Of a stretch of 64,000 nt of DNA, positions 25,001 to 34,186 are shown one piece after another. Source of the DNA: Streptomyces rapamycinicus NRRL 5491 (GTDB taxonomy: Bacteria; Actinomycetota; Actinomycetes; Streptomycetales; Streptomycetaceae); NCBI RefSeq assembly GCF_024298965.1, contig NZ_CP085193.1:10788001-10852000 (forward strand), written 5' to 3'. Numbering within the stretch: position 1 is the stretch's first letter; each line of letters opens with the position of its first letter. The translations under genes were made by a program, and so were the position numbers. The notes under the pieces are model-generated. The model had not been told where the DNA came from. It searched no databases and worked only from the letters and a program-made list of their open reading frames with translations.

Positions 25001-26629
25001 TTACTGTCCCGGTTGTCCAGGAAGAGCGGACAACTGGGCACGCAGAGCCGTTTTGTCGGTCTTGCCGTTGGCGGTGGTCGGCAGCTCGGACATGACGATC
25101 ACGCGGCGCGGCACCTTGTAGTTGGACATGTGCTGCCGGGCCCAGGCGATGACCTCGCCTTCGACGAGCCCGGTGTTCGGGCGGGGGACCACGAAGCCCC
25201 AGGCGACCTCGCCCAGGGTCTGGTCCGGTACGGCCACGACGGCGGCGTGCCCGATTGCCGGATGGCGCTGCAGAAGGTTCTCGATCTCGGCCGGGTAGGC
25301 GTTGAATCCGCCCACGATGAACATGTCCTTCTTGCGGTCGACGATGGTCAGGTTTCCCCGTTCGTCGAGCACCCCGATGTCGCCGCTGTGCAGCCAGCCC
25401 TCCTCGTCCACCCCGGCCGAAGGCGTTCCGGACGCGTCCCAGTACCCCCGCATGACGCCGTAGCCCCCTACGTGGACTTCACCGCGTTCGCCCGGCGGCA
25501 GCGGTCTGCCGTCATCGGACGTGATGCGCAGACGCACGCCGGGCATGGGCCGGCCCGCGGTCGAGGCGACCACCTCCGCCGGGTCCCCGGGGCGGGTCAT
25601 GGTGACCACCGAGCCCTCGATCAGCCCGTAGGCGTTGACCACGCGCTCGGTCCCGAGACGCTGCCGCATGGCCCGCACCAGTTCGGTCGGTACGGCCGCC
25701 GCACCCACGATCGCGACGCGCAGCGATGTCAGGTCCCGGCCCGGCAGTTCCGGGTCCGAGAGGAGGCGCGCGAACAGATTCGGCGGACCGGCCAGGATGC
25801 TCAGCCGCTCCTTTTCGATGAGGCCGAGTGCCCCGTCCGGGTCGAACACCGCGATGGGCAGGATGGTCGCCAGCCGTGCGACACAGGCGATGATGCCCGC
25901 GTTGATGCCGAAACCGTGGGCGAAGGGACTGATGACCGGGTATCGGTCTCCCTCATGGAGACCGACGACCTCGCTCCAGTCCCAGTAGGCGCGCAGAATC
26001 TGCTCGCCGGTCAGGGCCACCCCCTTGGGGGTGCCGGTGGTGCCCGAGGTGCACAGGATCTCGAACAGGTCCTCCGGCCGGACGGTGAGAGCCCGCCGCT
26101 CGGCCTCGGTACGATGTACGGAGTCGGCCCGGGAGACGAAATCGGTCCAGGACCGGACTCCGACGCCCTGTCCGGCACCATCGAGGAGGATGACGTCGCG
26201 CAGGTCCGGCAGCCCGTGGAACGGGTGGTCATCGCCTGGCCCCTGGGCGGCTTCGGCTAGCATGGACAGCTGGCTGACGCCGAGAAACCCTTCGTGGACG
26301 AAGAGTGCCTTGGCACCGGTGCGCCGAAGAAGATCCTCGCTTTCGATGCCCTTGCCCCGGGTGCTCAGCGGCACGATGATCGCTCCGGTGTCCCAGATCC
26401 CGAAGGCGGTGACCACCCACTTCCAGGTGTTGGGCGCCCAGACCGCGACTCGGTCGCCGGGCTGGACGCCGAGGGCGATGAGGGCGCGTGCTACCGAGGC
26501 GGCTTGGTCACGCAGGGTCTGAGCGGTGACAGTCACCTCTCCGTCCGCCACTACCGGGGCGTCGGGGGCGATGGCCGCACGGTCCCGGAGCATTCGCGGC
26601 AGCGTTCCCCAGCCGGGTACAGGTTCCAT
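25001..26629 (-). CDS. Acyl-CoA ligase (AMP-forming, FadD3-like)
   Basis: 542 residues, ATG at 26629 behind AGAGGAG. Class I adenylate-forming motifs are complete: P-loop CTSGTTGTPKGV near 205, NAYGLIEGS near 335, the hinge block GWLHSGDIGVLDERGNLTIVDRKKDMFIVGG near 415-445, and the catalytic Lys in ANGKTDKTALR near 525. The sequence looks closest to FadD3-type ligases that activate propionate side chains of ring compounds, an impression rather than a search result. It would start CoA-dependent breakdown of a carboxylic acid. Confidence 0.9.
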   Translation of the reverse strand: MEPVPGWGTLPRMLRDRAAIAPDAPVVADGEVTVTAQTLRDQAASVARALIALGVQPGDRVAVWAPNTWKWVVTAFGIWDTGAIIVPLSTRGKGIESEDLLRRTGAKALFVHEGFLGVSQLSMLAEAAQGPGDDHPFHGLPDLRDVILLDGAGQGVGVRSWTDFVSRADSVHRTEAERRALTVRPEDLFEILCTSGTTGTPKGVALTGEQILRAYWDWSEVVGLHEGDRYPVISPFAHGFGINAGIIACVARLATILPIAVFDPDGALGLIEKERLSILAGPPNLFARLLSDPELPGRDLTSLRVAIVGAAAVPTELVRAMRQRLGTERVVNAYGLIEGSVVTMTRPGDPAEVVASTAGRPMPGVRLRITSDDGRPLPPGERGEVHVGGYGVMRGYWDASGTPSAGVDEEGWLHSGDIGVLDERGNLTIVDRKKDMFIVGGFNAYPAEIENLLQRHPAIGHAAVVAVPDQTLGEVAWGFVVPRPNTGLVEGEVIAWARQHMSNYKVPRRVIVMSELPTTANGKTDKTALRAQLSALPGQPGQ

Positions 26630-26648
26630 CTTCCGCGCTCCTCTTCGT

Positions 26649-27776
26649 TTACCCGCCGGTGGTGTGCGCTCGGACCGATGTCTTGCGGTCCCTGCCGAGG
26701 TGCTGCCCTCGGTGATCCGTGATCGTCGGCGGTGCCGAGGTCTCCTCGACCGTCTCCTCGACCGTGACGTCGATGTGCACGGGGGTGAGCGCGGTGAGTG
26801 CTTGGGCGATCCGGCCTTTCCACATGCCGTTGTTCACCAGGCTCGGACGGTTGAAGGTGACCCCCAAGGTGCTGGTGTCCAGAGTGCCCCGACGGTCGAT
26901 CTCCAACTGCCAGCGGCTGATGCCGTCGATGCCTCGCAGGGCGTGATCGAGGCCGCTCAGCGGGACCCAGCGGCCGCGGATCAGGATGTGGTCACCGATT
27001 GTGTGCCAGGGAGTGGGAATGCCCGTCGCGCCGTCCGTGATGTGTGCCACCTGACCGGTGCGGACCGCGATGCCATCGAGCAGATCGTGCCACTCGTGCG
27101 TCACGATGAGTTCCGCGGTGCCGGAGGGATACGGGGAGGGCAGCACCCGGTCCTCGTCCAGCGGGGCACAGTGCAGGAGCCCGGGCCGGACCGGCCGCAG
27201 TACGGCCGCGGGCTCCTCCGCGTCGCGGTGGGCGACCGGAACACCCGTCACCGGGTCGGCATAGAGCTCGACCACGCGGGTGTCGAACTCGGCCGCCACA
27301 TGCCGGACGGTGCGCTGGTCGACGATTTCGCCGGTGAACACCAGAAGGCGCAGCCCGAGGTCGAGCGGGTCGACGAGGAACTCCAGATGCAGGCGGGCCA
27401 GGAAGTCGGCCGCTCCGGTCGGGGTGGCCACCAGGACGTTCCCGCGCAGCGCCTGGAGAGTACGCAGCAAGCGCATCCGGCCCCGCGGCCCGGTGGCGAC
27501 GGCCGCCTCGGCGACATCGGCTGCCGCCTGGGCGATCAGGGCACCGCCGAGGTCGCCGTCGTTGTTGAGTGCCACGACGACGCGGTCGCCACCGGTCACA
27601 CCGGCCGCGGTGAGTGCCTCACGGGTGAGGCCGAGAGCCTCGGCCAGATCGGTGTCACCGAACGGGACGACGGTCTCACCGTCGGGGGAGGTCAGGAGCA
27701 GCCCGCGCGCGGTGGCGGGGGAGAGGCCCATGCGGGGCAGTTCCTCGCGGGTGGCCCAGGAAATCGATGCGTTCAC
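26649..27776 (-). CDS. PaaK-like adenylate-forming-fold protein, degenerate
   Basis: 375 residues from a GTG at 27776 that overlaps the TGA of the upstream LLM gene (GTGA). The middle part (LRLLVFTGEIVDQRTVRHVAAEF, then TRVVELYADPVTGVPVAH) matches the region of phenylacetate-CoA ligase around its YG(L/M)TE motif, followed by a beta-rich stretch and a short C-terminal domain (IDGISRWQLEIDRRG). The Gly/Ser/Thr-rich ATP loop and the TE residues are missing. It may be a non-catalytic acyl- or CoA-binding relative, or an enzyme of altered chemistry. It is translationally coupled to the LLM gene. Confidence 0.65.
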   Translation of the reverse strand: MNASISWATREELPRMGLSPATARGLLLTSPDGETVVPFGDTDLAEALGLTREALTAAGVTGGDRVVVALNNDGDLGGALIAQAAADVAEAAVATGPRGRMRLLRTLQALRGNVLVATPTGAADFLARLHLEFLVDPLDLGLRLLVFTGEIVDQRTVRHVAAEFDTRVVELYADPVTGVPVAHRDAEEPAAVLRPVRPGLLHCAPLDEDRVLPSPYPSGTAELIVTHEWHDLLDGIAVRTGQVAHITDGATGIPTPWHTIGDHILIRGRWVPLSGLDHALRGIDGISRWQLEIDRRGTLDTSTLGVTFNRPSLVNNGMWKGRIAQALTALTPVHIDVTVEETVEETSAPPTITDHRGQHLGRDRKTSVRAHTTGG

Positions 27777-28843
27777 AGTGTCACCACGTCGGTTGCGAAG
27801 AGCTTGATGGTGTTCAGGACGTGCTCGTTGGCCAGACCGCCGACCTGGAACTGACCGATCAGGTCAGTCACTCCCGCCTCTTCCAGGCGCGCGATCGCGC
27901 GGCGTGAGCCCTCCACGTCATCGAGGACGATCATGAGGTTGTCCCGCAGGGTCTCGATCGCCTCTTCCGGGGACTGACCGGCTGCCAGCGCCCCGAGGAC
28001 GCGGTGGGTGGCGTGACGGGCGTCGTAGTAGTCCGGTGGCGCCACCAGATTCACCTGTCGGCGGATGTACCAGAGGATGGCGTCCGCCGCGTTCTCGTAC
28101 GCCTCCTCCCGGCTCTGCGCGACATGCCAGGGGATCATCAGGGCGATCCTGCGGGATTCGGGGTCGAAGCCGTTGCGGGCCAGTTCCGCCTTGTACGCGG
28201 CGATGTCCTCGGCCACCGCGTCCATGCCCTTGAGCATCGTCATCCCGAGGAGGTTGTAGCCCCGCTTGGCGGCCGCCAGATAGCCGTCCAGGCTCGTGGA
28301 GGCCACCCAGACCGGGGGATGTGGCTTCTGTACGGGACGCGGATACACCCCCACATCGGGCACCGACCAGTACGCGTGTTCCGCGCTGACCGGCTCTCCA
28401 TCGGCTTCGAAGATCTCGAGAACCGTGTCGAGGTTGTCCTCCCACAGCTGACGCGACTGTTCGAAGGGCCGCTGGAATGCCTGGTACTCCAGCGGCGAGG
28501 CGCCACGTCCGGTTCCGAACTCGACGCGGCCCTGGCTGAGGATGTCCAAAGTGGCCACGCGCTCCGCCGTCCGCACCGGGTGCTGGAAGGGCAGGAGCAC
28601 CACGCCGAGGCCGAGCCTGATGCGCGTGGTGATCCGGGACAGCGCACTCAGCACCAGATCGGGGGCGGAGGAGTGCGAGAAGCCTCGCGTGAAGTGATGC
28701 TCCACCATCCACGCCGTGCTGTAGCCCAGCGTGTCGGCGAGCGTCACCTGTTCCAGCAGATTTTCGAAGCTCCGTTGTTCCACCTGTGAAGAACGTCCTC
28801 GTACCTCGAGTTCGTAGCCCAGGCCCACCCGCAGCGATCCCAT
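27773..28843 (-). CDS. LLM-class flavin-dependent monooxygenase (luciferase-like, EHH type)
   Basis: 356 residues, ATG at 28843 after GGGAGGCGG. It has AWMVEHHFTRGFSHSSAPDLVLSAL split near 45-70, RIRLGLGVVLLPFQHPVRTAERV, GRVEFGTGRGASPLEYQAF and QKPHPPVWVAST. It leads the longest leftward operon: LLM, PaaK-like protein, CoA ligase, flavin reductase, ACAD. Sharing an operon with a flavin reductase supports FMNH2 use. A perfect-core operator is 22 bp upstream. Confidence 0.88.
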   Translation of the reverse strand: MGSLRVGLGYELEVRGRSSQVEQRSFENLLEQVTLADTLGYSTAWMVEHHFTRGFSHSSAPDLVLSALSRITTRIRLGLGVVLLPFQHPVRTAERVATLDILSQGRVEFGTGRGASPLEYQAFQRPFEQSRQLWEDNLDTVLEIFEADGEPVSAEHAYWSVPDVGVYPRPVQKPHPPVWVASTSLDGYLAAAKRGYNLLGMTMLKGMDAVAEDIAAYKAELARNGFDPESRRIALMIPWHVAQSREEAYENAADAILWYIRRQVNLVAPPDYYDARHATHRVLGALAAGQSPEEAIETLRDNLMIVLDDVEGSRRAIARLEEAGVTDLIGQFQVGGLANEHVLNTIKLFATDVVTL

Positions 28844-28864
28844 CCGCCGCCTCCCTTCTGTTTA

Positions 28865-28882
28865 ACCAAGCGCTTGCTAGGT
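28865..28882. promoter_or_regulatory. TetR-type operator, site 8 of 14
   Basis: ACCAAGCGCTTGCTAGGT, one mismatch from the consensus, immediately upstream of the five-gene operon that starts at 28843. Confidence 0.8.
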
Positions 28883-28907
28883 AATGTAGCGCCGCACCCC
28901 TGAGCGC

Positions 28908-30065
28908 TCAACCCCCTCGGGTGCCTGACTCGGTGAATCCGCCGTCTTTCGCCGACGGTGCCAGCCCGATCCGCTCGGCCACCTCGACCCGGTGCTCGGC
29001 AGGACTGCCGAGCAGGGACTGCGACGACTTCGCCCGCTTGAGATGCAGATGAGCGTCGTGCTCCCAGGTGAAGCCGATACCGCCATGCACCTGGAGGCAG
29101 GTACCGGCGGCCGTCAGGTAAGCCTCCGTGCAGTAGGACTTGGCGAGCGACGCGTACAGCGGCAGCCGTTCAGGCGCGCTGTCCACGCACCAGGCGGCGT
29201 ACCAGGCGGCGGACCGGGCTGATTCCACCCGCAGCAGGCTGTCCGCGAGCAGGTGCTGGACCGCCTGGAATGATCCGATGCGCTGTCCGAACTGGACGCG
29301 CGTCCGGGCGTATTCGACGGCCATGTCCAGACACCGCTGGGCGCCGCCGACAGACTCCAGGGCGATGGAGACCTGGGCCAGGCGCGCCGCGTGCCGCACT
29401 GCCCCGGCAGCGGAGCCGGGGGTGCCGATGCACGTCGCCATCACATTCCGGAACTCTGTCCGGGCGAACCGCCGGGTCTCGTCCATCGTCGTCAGTGGTG
29501 AAAGCGTCAGCCCGGCCGTGTCGCCAGGCGTGACGAACAAGGTGGGCCCCTGAGGGGTGTGGGCCGTGATGACCAGTACATCTGCCGCCTCGCCGCCCAG
29601 CGTCATGGGGTCGATGCCGTCGATCGCCCAGCCTCCGCCGGTCCGCCGTGCGTCAAGGGCGGATCCTGGTTCTCCGTGAGCGAGGTCGACGCCGGTCAGC
29701 GCGGCGAGCGTGTCTCCGGCGGCGATGCCGGGCAGCAACTCCTCGCGGGCGTCGCGGTCAGCGCCCGATAGAACCGCACCGGAAGCCAGTACGGCCGAGG
29801 GCAGGAGCGGGGAGGGGAGAGGGCCGCGTCCGGTCTCCTCCAGCGCCACCGCCAGATCGACGAAGCCGAACCCGGCGCCGCCGTATTCCTCGGGGACGGG
29901 CAGGGCCGGGAGGCCGATCTCCGACAGCAGACTCCACAGCTTCCGATCATGACCCTCCGCTGTGGCGGCCGCTCGGCGGACCTCCTCGGACGGTGCGCGT
30001 TCCTGTAGGAGCCTGCGCACGGTATGGCGCAGTTCCTCCTGTTCATCGGTGAAGGCGAACCTCAC
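28908..30065 (-). CDS. Acyl-CoA dehydrogenase
   Basis: 385 residues from a GTG at 30065 behind GCGAGG. ACAD features: MRFAFTDEQEELRHTVRRLLQERAP, PVPEEYGGAGFGFVDLAVALEETGRG, ARTRVQFGQRIGSFQAVQHLLAD and the C-terminal LQVHGGIGFTWEHDAHLHLKRA. The last motif is typical of the shorter subunit of alpha2beta2 ACADs (ChsE/FadE28-type) from steroid catabolism. Pairing with the enzyme at 23249 is a reasonable inference. It is a separate unit behind its own operator at 30099. Confidence 0.88.
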   Translation of the reverse strand: MRFAFTDEQEELRHTVRRLLQERAPSEEVRRAAATAEGHDRKLWSLLSEIGLPALPVPEEYGGAGFGFVDLAVALEETGRGPLPSPLLPSAVLASGAVLSGADRDAREELLPGIAAGDTLAALTGVDLAHGEPGSALDARRTGGGWAIDGIDPMTLGGEAADVLVITAHTPQGPTLFVTPGDTAGLTLSPLTTMDETRRFARTEFRNVMATCIGTPGSAAGAVRHAARLAQVSIALESVGGAQRCLDMAVEYARTRVQFGQRIGSFQAVQHLLADSLLRVESARSAAWYAAWCVDSAPERLPLYASLAKSYCTEAYLTAAGTCLQVHGGIGFTWEHDAHLHLKRAKSSQSLLGSPAEHRVEVAERIGLAPSAKDGGFTESGTRGG

Positions 30066-30098
30066 GTCGACCTCGCCATCTCGCTAGCTTCGATACCA

Positions 30099-30116
30099 AC
30101 CAAGCATTTGCTTCGT
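30099..30116. promoter_or_regulatory. TetR-type operator, site 9 of 14
   Basis: ACCAAGCATTTGCTTCGT, one mismatch, 34 bp upstream of the leftward ACAD gene. Confidence 0.75.
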
Positions 30117-30251
30117 TCGAAGCTACTGCCGCTCGAATCGCGCTGCAAGGACGTGGAGATGTCATCCGGTGCGGCGATCGGCCGCTTCGTGCGCCGTGAT
30201 GCGCGAAGTGTTGACTCCGTCACACGGCGGACGTTAAATGTCCGCACCCAA

Positions 30252-30269
30252 ACCAAGCGATTGCTTGTT
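30252..30269. promoter_or_regulatory. TetR-type operator, site 10 of 14
   Basis: ACCAAGCGATTGCTTGTT, one mismatch, 60 bp upstream of the MFS transporter. With site 9 it covers both sides of the divergent ACAD/MFS promoter region. Confidence 0.75.
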
Positions 30270-30328
30270 CGCTGCGTGGCCGTTTGGTTGTACTGCGCGG
30301 GTCTCACCCCGCGTCTGGAGGAGAATCC

Positions 30329-31873
30329 ATGGACGGACATCGCTCCGCGGCGCCGTACGGCGTGCCGGACGAACTCGACGCAGGTCGCCTGGAACACCGT
30401 TCCACGGCTTTCTGCGTCTTCGTGCTCATCGTCCTCGTTCTGATCGGCGAGATGATCGCCTTCGAGTTCACCTTCGTCTACCCGGCGCTCACCGAGCTCG
30501 CCGCCCTGTACAAGACCCCCGACATCGGCTGGGTACTGACAATCGCCAGCCTGGTCGGAGCCTCGGTCACGGCCACGGTCGGAAAGCTGTCCGACATGTA
30601 CGGCAAGAGGCTCGTCATCGCGTGGATGCTGGGAGCTTTCGCGATCGGGACACTGCTGTGCGCGACCACATCCTCCTTCGGAGTGCTGTTGCTCGGGCGG
30701 GTGCTCCAAGGTGCGGCCATCCCGATCAGCGCGGTCAGCTACGGTCTGGTCCGCGACATCATGCCTCGCCGGCTCGTGCCGATTGGGCTCGGCATGCTCG
30801 CGTCGGGTGTCGGCGCTTCCGGCGTCCTCGGCCCGCTGCTCGGTGGCGCTCTGATCGACTGGGCCGGGGTCAGGAGCATCTTCTGGTTCCTGCTCGTCTA
30901 TGTCATCGTCGTCGGCGCGGTCCTGCTGGCCGTCGTGCCCGAGTCGCCGGTCCGCGCCCCCCAGCGCCTGGATCTCGGCGGTGCGATCACCCTGTTCACG
31001 TCCGTCGCGCTGATTCTGCTCGCGGTGAGCAAGGGGGAGGAGTGGGGATGGAGTTCGGGACGGACACTGGCCTCTCTCGCCGGCGGAGTCCTGGTAATGG
31101 GCGTTTTCTTCCAGGTGCAACGACGGGTCACGGAACCTCTGATGCACCTCGGCCTGCTCACCCGGCGCTCGGTCGCGACGACACTCCTAGTCGCGCTGCT
31201 CGGGCAGTTCCCTCTTGCCGCGTACTCCTTCCTCAATCCCTTGATGCAGCAGAGTCCGCCACACCCGGGAAACGATCACGGCCTCGGCCTGTCCGCCTTC
31301 CGGCTCGGAGTGGAGATCACCGTCTTCCAGGGCGGCATGGCCGTGATCTTCGGGGTCGTCGGAGGGCGACTGGCGCGGCGTTGCGGTGGAAGGGTCGTCG
31401 CGATAGCGGGCTGCTCGGCGCTGACCGTGGGCATCCTGTCGCTCGGCTACGCGGGTACGACCCTGTGGGAACTGCAACTCGTCGCGGCGGTCACGGGCGT
31501 GGGATTCGGAATGTACTACGCGGCCATTCCCAATCTGATGGTGGAGGCCGTCCACGCGAAGGAACAGGGCATCGCGGCGGGGATGCAGGGAGTGGTCGCG
31601 GGATCCGCCGCCTCGGCCGCCACCGCGGCGCTCGGGGCGATCCTGGCCCGGCATGTTCTTGTGAACGACCCGGCCACCGGTGTCGTGATCTATCAGACGG
31701 ACGGCTTCCGGTACGCCTGCTTCGCGGCCGCCCTCGTCGGGGCGGGCTCCGTGGTGGCGGCCGTCTCGATGCGACATGGCCGGGCGCCGGCGACCGGCGG
31801 AGCCGCTCCGGACGCCGACCCGGAGCGTGCGGCGCCCGCGGGAACGGCGCCACCGGCGCCATCCGCGACCTAG
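30329..31873 (+). CDS. MFS transporter (DHA2-like, about 14 membrane segments)
   Basis: 514 residues; the ATG at 30329 is preceded by GGAGGAG. The first membrane helix (TAFCVFVLIVLVLIGEMIAFEF) and motif A-like loop (GKLSDMYGKRLVIAW) mark a major-facilitator protein, and helix 5 has GVGASGVLGPLLGGALID. The length suggests the 14-helix drug:H+ antiporter-2 group. It could import the growth substrate or expel toxic intermediates; operon position (with an SDR, behind the shared operator) favours a dedicated role. The C-terminal tail (about 35 residues) is Ala/Pro-rich. Confidence 0.9.
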   Translation: MDGHRSAAPYGVPDELDAGRLEHRSTAFCVFVLIVLVLIGEMIAFEFTFVYPALTELAALYKTPDIGWVLTIASLVGASVTATVGKLSDMYGKRLVIAWMLGAFAIGTLLCATTSSFGVLLLGRVLQGAAIPISAVSYGLVRDIMPRRLVPIGLGMLASGVGASGVLGPLLGGALIDWAGVRSIFWFLLVYVIVVGAVLLAVVPESPVRAPQRLDLGGAITLFTSVALILLAVSKGEEWGWSSGRTLASLAGGVLVMGVFFQVQRRVTEPLMHLGLLTRRSVATTLLVALLGQFPLAAYSFLNPLMQQSPPHPGNDHGLGLSAFRLGVEITVFQGGMAVIFGVVGGRLARRCGGRVVAIAGCSALTVGILSLGYAGTTLWELQLVAAVTGVGFGMYYAAIPNLMVEAVHAKEQGIAAGMQGVVAGSAASAATAALGAILARHVLVNDPATGVVIYQTDGFRYACFAAALVGAGSVVAAVSMRHGRAPATGGAAPDADPERAAPAGTAPPAPSAT

Positions 31874-31900
31874 GTGTATCCCGTCGGTGACGGCGCGGCC

Positions 31901-31921
31901 AGGGGTGTCCCGGACGCCCCT
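31901..31921 (+). terminator. Possible hairpin between the MFS and SDR genes
   Basis: AGGGGTGT (31901-31908) and ACGCCCCT (31914-31921) form an 8-bp stem with one G-T pair. It may be partial, since the next SDR has no separate operator. Confidence 0.4.
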
Positions 31922-31956
31922 CTCGAGTTCATGAAAGCAGACATGGAGAGGAACGA

Positions 31957-32718
31957 ATGATGGCACGGCTTGACGGACGGGTGGCGCTGATCTCAGGTGG
32001 TGCCCGAGGCCAGGGCGAGGCGGAGGCCCGGCGCTTCGTGGCGGAAGGAGCATCGGTGCTCATCGGGGACGTCCTCGACGAGGAGGGCCGGAAGGTCGCG
32101 GACGACCTCGGTGCCGCCGCGCACTACACGCACCTCGACGTGACGAATCCGGAGCACTGGTCCGCGGCGGTGGACATGGCCGTGCGCAATTTCGGGAAAC
32201 TGGACGCCCTGGTGAACAACGCGGGTATCGCTCGTTTCGGTGCTCTGCAGGACTTCCCGCTGGACGGCTATCAGCGAGTGGTCCAGGTGAACCAGGTGGG
32301 AACGTTTCTGGGCATGCAAGCCGTGATCCCCGCGATGCGGACGGCCGGGGGTGGGACGATCGTCAACATCTCCTCGACCGCCGGCCTCGCGGGTGTGACG
32401 GGCACCATCGCCTACGCCGCGAGCAAGTTCGCGGTGCGGGGCATGACCAAGGTCGCCGCCATCGAACTGGGTCCGCTGGGCATCCGGGTCAACTCAGTCC
32501 ACCCGGGCGGCGTGGACACGCCCATGAACGACCAGGCGGTCGACATCGACCTCGCGGACCCCTCGGGGGATCCGAATGCGAAACTGCCGATGGGCCGGAT
32601 CGGCCGCCCGGAAGAGGTGGCGAACATGGTCCTCTTCCTCACCTCCGACGAATCCTCCTACAGCACCGGGTCGGAGTTCATCGCGGACGGCGGCATGCTC
32701 GCGGGTCCGCTGTTCTGA
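31957..32718 (+). CDS. SDR (3-alpha/20-beta-hydroxysteroid dehydrogenase-like)
   Basis: 253 residues, ATG at 31957 after GAGAGGAACG. Motifs: SGGARGQGEA, NNAGIARFG, NISSTAGLAG and YAASK; the GGARGQG version of the nucleotide loop is common in hydroxysteroid dehydrogenase-like SDRs. It ends GSEFIADGGMLAG. It is an NAD(P)-linked alcohol dehydrogenase downstream of the transporter. The steroid-like label is by resemblance only. Confidence 0.88.
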   Translation: MMARLDGRVALISGGARGQGEAEARRFVAEGASVLIGDVLDEEGRKVADDLGAAAHYTHLDVTNPEHWSAAVDMAVRNFGKLDALVNNAGIARFGALQDFPLDGYQRVVQVNQVGTFLGMQAVIPAMRTAGGGTIVNISSTAGLAGVTGTIAYAASKFAVRGMTKVAAIELGPLGIRVNSVHPGGVDTPMNDQAVDIDLADPSGDPNAKLPMGRIGRPEEVANMVLFLTSDESSYSTGSEFIADGGMLAGPLF

Positions 32719-32766
32719 GCGCCAGATGCCAGGTCATTGACGAGGGTGGCGTGCGGGATTAATGTG

Positions 32767-32784
32767 ACCAAGCGATTGCTCAAA
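32767..32784. promoter_or_regulatory. TetR-type operator, site 11 of 14
   Basis: ACCAAGCGATTGCTCAAA: left arm perfect, right arm weaker. It lies 25 bp upstream of the DUF35 operon. Confidence 0.65.
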
Positions 32785-32809
32785 TAGCGGCTGTTGAATG
32801 GAGGACAGG

Positions 32810-33250
32810 GTGAGCGCACGAGTGGCTCCGGTGGCCTCGCCGCTGACCGCTCCGTACTGGGAAGGCATACGAGCCCGCCGACTGCGGATACAGCGTTGCG
32901 CATCCTGCCGCCGCTACGTGCACTTCCCACGGCCCGAGTGCCCGTCATGCGGAGGCGCGGAGCTTTCGTATGAGGAGGTGTCCGGCCGCGGCCTGGTGCA
33001 TACCTTCAGCGTGGTGCATCGCACTTTCGCTCCGGGATTCGCCGACCGTACTCCTTATGTCATCGCCTGGATCGAACTGGTCGAGCAGCCAGATCTGCGG
33101 GCCTTTGGCAACGTGCTCGGATGCGAGCCCGGGGAGTTGCGCATTGGAATGCCGGTCGAGCTGTGCTTCGAGGAACTGGACGGGTTCGGCCCCCTGCCCG
33201 CCTTCCGGCCGTTCACAGATGACAGTGGCCACGACAACACCCTCAGGTAA
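32810..33250 (+). CDS. DUF35 zinc-ribbon/OB-fold protein (acyl-CoA-associated)
   Basis: 146 residues. The GTG at 32810 has GGAGG five bases upstream; an ATG four codons earlier is less well placed. The zinc ribbon CASC...CPSCGG (about residues 30-48) precedes an OB-fold (GRGLVHTFSVVHRTFAPGF split, then YVIAWIELVEQP). It is the second such protein in the cluster but has no adjacent thiolase; the thiolase at 6348 lacks its own DUF35 and could be the partner. It heads an operon with an LLM, an SDR and a cyclase. Confidence 0.87.
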   Translation: MSARVAPVASPLTAPYWEGIRARRLRIQRCASCRRYVHFPRPECPSCGGAELSYEEVSGRGLVHTFSVVHRTFAPGFADRTPYVIAWIELVEQPDLRAFGNVLGCEPGELRIGMPVELCFEELDGFGPLPAFRPFTDDSGHDNTLR

Positions 33251-33262
33251 TCGGGAGAACCC

Positions 33263-34120
33263 ATGCGATTCGGTGTCACGGTCGGACTGCTGCACCCCGC
33301 CGTGTGGCGGGACTTCGCGATCGAGGCGGACAAACTCGGCTTCGAATCGGTGTGGGTCCCCGAGCACCTGGTCTTCACCGAGGACATGGCGCGGTCGCAG
33401 TATCCCGGTGGCGAGAAGCCGCCGGTCCTGCCCGAGGCACAGCTCTTCGACGCACCCGCCATGCTCTGCGCGATAGCCCAGGAGACCCGGAACATCAAGC
33501 TGGCGACCTACGTCTACCTCTTCGGTCTCCGTCACCCGTTCATCGGTGCCCGCGCCTTCTCCACCCTCGACGCCGTCTCCGACGGCCGTGCCATCGTCGG
33601 TGTGGGGTCAGGCTGGATGGAGTCCGAATGGGACGCGGTACAACTCGACTTCGCCAGCCGAGGCCGTCGGCTCGACGAAGCCATCACGGTGGCCAAGAGA
33701 CTGTGGACCGAGCGGGTGGTCACACACCACGGTGAGTTCTACGACTTCTCCGGGGTGTACTTCGAACCCAAGCCGGTGTGCGAGCCGCATCCACCGGTCA
33801 TCGCCGGAGGCACATCCAAGGCGGCACTGCGGCGCGCCGTGCGGTTGTGCGAGGGCTGGGTGGGCATGCCGGGCACCCTGGAGACGGTCAAGCCTCAGCT
33901 CGATCTACTCGAAGAGATCCTTCGTGCCGAGGGGCGCGGCCGGGACACCTTCGAGGTGACGGTGAGCGCGTTCGACATGGCCGGGCCCGAGGAGGTCCGG
34001 GAGTGGGAAGCGCTCGGCGCGGACCGCGTCGTGGTTCGCCCCTACACCCGTACGAGTACGGCGATCGAGGAACTGCGGCAGTTCGCGCGGGAGTACGGCG
34101 TCACCCCGGCGGCCGGCTGA
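33263..34120 (+). CDS. LLM-class (F420-type) oxidoreductase
   Basis: 285 residues, ribosome site GGGAG ahead of the ATG at 33263. Sequence marks are ESVWVPEHLVFTED near 30, KLATYVYLFGLRHPFIGARAF, SDGRAIVGVGSGWMESEWDAV and the short C-terminus. The PEH motif and GSGWMESE are typical of F420-dependent LLM proteins (TIGR03619-like). It is predicted to use F420H2 for a reduction or F420 for an alcohol oxidation. F420H2 could be replenished by the F420:NADPH oxidoreductase at 38540. Confidence 0.87.
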   Translation: MRFGVTVGLLHPAVWRDFAIEADKLGFESVWVPEHLVFTEDMARSQYPGGEKPPVLPEAQLFDAPAMLCAIAQETRNIKLATYVYLFGLRHPFIGARAFSTLDAVSDGRAIVGVGSGWMESEWDAVQLDFASRGRRLDEAITVAKRLWTERVVTHHGEFYDFSGVYFEPKPVCEPHPPVIAGGTSKAALRRAVRLCEGWVGMPGTLETVKPQLDLLEEILRAEGRGRDTFEVTVSAFDMAGPEEVREWEALGADRVVVRPYTRTSTAIEELRQFAREYGVTPAAG

Positions 34121-34186
34121 ATGGTCGCGTGGCACCGAATACCACGACAGGTCCGGGGCCCAGGCCGGTGAGGCGGAGGAGAGCGT

